Below, one piece after another: positions 61,752 through 64,000 of a stretch of DNA of 64,000 nt; within the stretch, counting starts at the first letter, position 1; every line of letters begins with the position of its first letter. The notes beneath the pieces are model-generated. The model was not told the DNA's origin and ran no database searches. It saw nothing but the letters and a program-made list of their open reading frames with translations. Where the stretch lies: positions 186,001-250,000 of the forward strand of contig JADJPB010000004.1 of the NCBI GenBank assembly GCA_016713445.1, given 5' to 3'. This DNA comes from Bacteroidota bacterium. GTDB lineage: Bacteria; Bacteroidota; Bacteroidia; AKYH767-A; OLB10. Both the position numbers and the translations under genes were made by a program.

Positions 61752-62239
61752 ATGAAAACACAAATGCAAATCTTTAAAAGTATTATTGCGATTTTGCTTT
61801 TATTTTCAATTCAAATTTCAGCGCAAGTAACAAACGTCTCCCCATGCTGGCAGCCCAACTGAATATATTGGCTGGCAATTAGGGGACTAATCTTAACCTT
61901 GACATCGTCAACGAAGATCCATTTCATATCAAATTCTTTACTGATGCAGGTTCGGGTACACTAAACAACCTGCGTATGATTATTGCTGGAAATGGGAATA
62001 TAGGAATTGGTGATAATACAACACCGCTTTCACTACTTCACTTACATCAGAATACAGCCTTTACCGCCACACTGTTTCATATTACCAATGCAGGAACCGG
62101 AACGGCCTCTAATAATGGATTCGATATCCAGCAAGAATATGCTGGTGAAGTTTATTTTAATCAGCGCGAACTCGAATTCGTCCGTTTTCAATCGTTGAGC
62201 TGTGACGATGTTGCGAGTGGGGCAATATTTAATAGTTAA
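61752..62239 (+). CDS. Array unit C2: exported protein with a different N-terminus and NGNIGIG module, frameshifted
   Basis: It begins 10 bp after C1 with the signal peptide MKTQMQIFKSIIAILLLFSIQISAQ. The next stretch differs from other copies: after breaks near 61850 and 61884 it reads GSPTEYIGWQLG then NLNLDIVNEDPFHIKFFTDAG. From NNLRMIIAGNGNIGIG onward it is almost identical at DNA level to unit A up to the stop at 62239, including GFDIQQEYAGEVYFNQRE and LEFVRFQSLSCDDVASGAI. So a unique 5' part has been joined to a shared 3' part. Confidence 0.75.
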
Positions 62240-62256
62240 GTATAAAATATTTCTTT

Positions 62257-62295
62257 AACATGTAAAATTAACTTGTTGTTTCAATTTTACATGTT
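62257..62295 (+). terminator. 13-bp stem hairpin between array units C2 and D1
   Basis: AACATGTAAAATT and AATTTTACATGTT form the same hairpin as at 59354-59392, within a duplicated block. It lies 17 bases after the stop of C2 and 27 bases before the D1 start. Confidence 0.5.
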
Positions 62296-62322
62296 TACAT
62301 TTACACCTCCAACATTTGAAAC

Positions 62323-63300
62323 ATGAGATTTTTATTGCTCTTTCTTTTACTTGCTGCTTTTGGCCTCTCTGTAAAGGGGCAACAAAACTTGGTGCCTAAT
62401 CCAAGCTTTGAGGATACGGTTTATTGTCCTTTTTACACTAATCAAATAGACGCATGCCAACAATGGATGAATTTTGGAAATTCACCGGACTATTTTAATG
62501 CATGTAATAGTACTGGTCTTAATGTACCTAATTGTTCCTTCGGCTTCCAATACGCTCATAGCGGAAATGCCATGGCGGGGGTTTGTACATATTTGCCTCC
62601 AAGTGCACCTTCTGCACCCAATTACAGAGAATTTATAGGTGTGAGTTTATTACAGCCATTGCAGATAGGGACGAAATATTATTTTTCATTTTATTGCAAT
62701 TTCTCTTATGTATTTGGCATCGCTACAAATAAATTGGGGTTGCGATTTTCCCCACTTGCTTTTGATAGTTGTTGCCAACCACCAATCAATAATTTTGCTC
62801 ACTTATTTGCAGATTCAGTACTAACTGATACAGTCGCTTGGGTTCGTCTTTCAGGTTCTTTTATAGCGGATTCTGCGTATCAGTATTTAGTAATCGGAAA
62901 TTTTCACAATGATGCAAATACTGATACTTTAATGTTTGATCAAGATAATGCCGCTTATTATTTTATAGATGATGTATGTGTAAGTACTGATTCTTTATTT
63001 AATGAAGTTTGGACGGGAATTAAAAGTATTGTGAATCAATCATCGGAAGTTTCTATATATCCTAATCCGTTTCATTCAGTTATTAATATTAAAACTAAAG
63101 AGGTGAGTTTATCCCAAATAAAAATGTATTCTATTAGTGGACAATTATTGTATCACAATGAGTTTAACGATGTAAAGGAGACAACTTTAGATTTGTCTAG
63201 TCAGTTGAAACTCAATGAAGGTCTTTATATTGTTGAATTAACTTTTTCTTCTGGAATTAGATCCTATTGTAAAATCATTTATAAATCAACAAAACCATGA
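62323..63300 (+). CDS. Array unit D1: intact secreted NLVPNPSFED protein with T9SS tail
   Basis: This 325-residue protein is the only intact full-length member in the window and serves as the reference. Signal peptide MRFLLLFLLLAAFGLSVKGQ is followed by QNLVPNPSFEDTVYCPFYTN. Conserved parts are FGNSPDYFNACN, FGFQYAHSGNAMAGV, NYREFIGVSLLQPLQIG and AFDSCCQPPINNFAHLFADS. FIDDVCVSTDSLFNEVW marks the end of the first domain at about residue 228. The T9SS domain runs from VSIYPNPFHSVINI to SYCKIIYK. Its first 255 bp are almost identical to B1, then the two diverge sharply. It overlaps D2 by four bases (ATGA). Confidence 0.88.
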   Translation: MRFLLLFLLLAAFGLSVKGQQNLVPNPSFEDTVYCPFYTNQIDACQQWMNFGNSPDYFNACNSTGLNVPNCSFGFQYAHSGNAMAGVCTYLPPSAPSAPNYREFIGVSLLQPLQIGTKYYFSFYCNFSYVFGIATNKLGLRFSPLAFDSCCQPPINNFAHLFADSVLTDTVAWVRLSGSFIADSAYQYLVIGNFHNDANTDTLMFDQDNAAYYFIDDVCVSTDSLFNEVWTGIKSIVNQSSEVSIYPNPFHSVINIKTKEVSLSQIKMYSISGQLLYHNEFNDVKETTLDLSSQLKLNEGLYIVELTFSSGIRSYCKIIYKSTKP

Positions 63301-63683
63301 AAAGAAGGATTTTAATATTATTGATTCTAGCTCAGATTAGCTGGTATTCAACTACCTGTTTTGCACAGGTATCTATTGATCAAAATATAGGAATTGCCGC
63401 CAACTACGTCGGGTGGGATGTAAACCAAGGTTTTCCCTTAACCATTAAACACGAAGCCCAGCAGTCTATCAACTTTCACACCTTTGCAGGCACTGGAATT
63501 CCACCTATCAACCTGCGTATGATTATTGCTGGAAATGGGAATATAGGAATTGGTGATAATACAACACCGCTTTCACTACTTCATTTACATCAGAATACAG
63601 CCTTAACCTCCACATTGTTTCATATTACCAATGCAGGAACCGGAACGGCTTTGACAGAGGGCTTTGATATACTTCAGTGTTGA
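63297..63683 (+). CDS. Array unit D2: intact short exported protein with truncated NGNIGIG module
   Basis: The 128-residue protein has the signal peptide MKRRILILLILAQISWYSTTCFAQ. It then reads VSIDQNIGIAANYVGWDVNQ, PLTIKHEAQQSINFHTFAG and LRMIIAGNGNIGIGDNTTPL, and stops at ALTEGFDILQC. Compared with units A and C2 the copy is cut after GFDI. It is translationally coupled to D1 (ATGA overlap), which supports the idea that each NLVPNPSFED gene is followed by one of these. Confidence 0.82.
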   Translation: MKRRILILLILAQISWYSTTCFAQVSIDQNIGIAANYVGWDVNQGFPLTIKHEAQQSINFHTFAGTGIPPINLRMIIAGNGNIGIGDNTTPLSLLHLHQNTALTSTLFHITNAGTGTALTEGFDILQC

Positions 63684-63773
63684 GAAAAAGTGTTGATTTT
63701 AATAGTTGGCTCATATAAATTTTACTTGAAATACATTTCAAATTGTTTACATTTACCCTTCCTACATTTCATT

Positions 63774-64000
63774 ATGAAACAATTACTAGTTTTTGTATTG
63801 CTCGCCGTTTTTAATTCCGCTGCAAATGCGCAACTAAACCTTGTGCCCAACTCAAGTTTTGAGGATACGGTTTATTGCCCATTTAGTTTACGTCAAATAG
63901 ATGCTTGCGAACATTGGTTAAATTTTGGTAATTCTCCTGATTACTTTAATGCCTGCTCTAATCCTGCTTTTGCTGTGCCTAATTCACAATTTGGCTATCA
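63774..64000 (+). CDS. Array unit E1: start of another NLVPNPSFED protein, cut by window edge
   Basis: The protein starts MKQLLVFVLLAVFNSAANAQ, a signal peptide, and continues LNLVPNSSFEDTVYCPFSLR with FGNSPDYFNACSNPAFAVPN. It matches C1 (SNPAFAVPN) after the conserved SPDYFNAC, and unit A in its signal peptide. The gene continues beyond the right edge, so the array is longer than what is seen. Confidence 0.85.
   Translation, partial: MKQLLVFVLLAVFNSAANAQLNLVPNSSFEDTVYCPFSLRQIDACEHWLNFGNSPDYFNACSNPAFAVPNSQFGY

Noticed and set aside
1..64000. Programmed frameshifting in the many broken genes
   Set aside because: The shifts have no shared slippery motif or downstream structure, occur in unrelated genes, and go in both directions in homopolymers, which points to sequencing error.
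1..64000. tRNA, rRNA or prophage regions
   Set aside because: I looked for conserved tRNA arms, rRNA segments and runs of phage structural genes and found none; the ORF6N gene alone is not enough to call a prophage.

Overview
The window looks like chromosomal DNA from a member of the phylum Bacteroidota. The evidence is the number of secreted proteins with C-terminal type IX secretion (T9SS) sorting domains, a three-gene cytochrome b / SdhA / SdhB succinate dehydrogenase operon, a SecA of about 1110 residues, TAnnTTTG-type -7 promoter boxes ahead of several genes, and an AT-rich composition. No rRNA or tRNA gene was seen. About half of the conserved genes are broken. Most breaks are single-base losses or gains in or next to homopolymer runs, which points to uncorrected sequencing error more than to decay. 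Four further genes carry in-frame stop codons that an indel cannot explain. I annotate broken genes as one feature over their full extent and give the position of each break.

Layout. 1-3466 (minus): a deoxyhypusine synthase-like fragment, a small membrane protein, tilS and pabB. 3726-12754 (plus): two tandem, closely related secreted proteins of about 1400 residues, separated by a MITE-like inverted-repeat element and a terminator. 12819-16720: yifB/comM, then a REP-associated transposase (RAYT) with its palindromes and tandem repeats, a second copy of the yifB 3' end, a near-perfect 41-bp palindrome, an ORF6N protein and a 10-bp-unit repeat tract. 16721-22169: secA, a small hypothetical gene and an MFS exporter. 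22247-28676: a two-component locus with an NtrC-type sigma-54 activator (in-frame stop), a sensor kinase with nine PAS domains and a receiver-Hpt module probably fused to it. 28679-37020: glycosyltransferase, head-GIN lipoprotein, acyl-CoA thioesterase, a multi-pass membrane protein, an S41 protease, dCMP deaminase and several membrane or outer-membrane proteins. 37175-44843: gcvP, a zinc metallopeptidase, an IS4-type element inserted in a 20-bp palindrome, a VOC protein, ACP phosphodiesterase and a secreted Kazal-domain protein. 45287-58610: sdhB-sdhA-sdhC, an M24 aminopeptidase, a radical SAM protein, an RND/MMPL exporter, rfbA, a sugar-nucleotide epimerase, a polyprenyl synthase and a fatty-acid desaturase.

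58914-64000 is the most unusual part. It is an alternating array of two gene types: a secreted 'NLVPNPSFED' protein of about 320 residues with a T9SS tail, and a short protein carrying a module built around NGNIGIG. The second type is truncated at a different point in each copy. Blocks of near-identical DNA with sharp edges, one of them about 615 bp and spanning from one gene into the next, show recent recombination between units. The array runs off the right edge.
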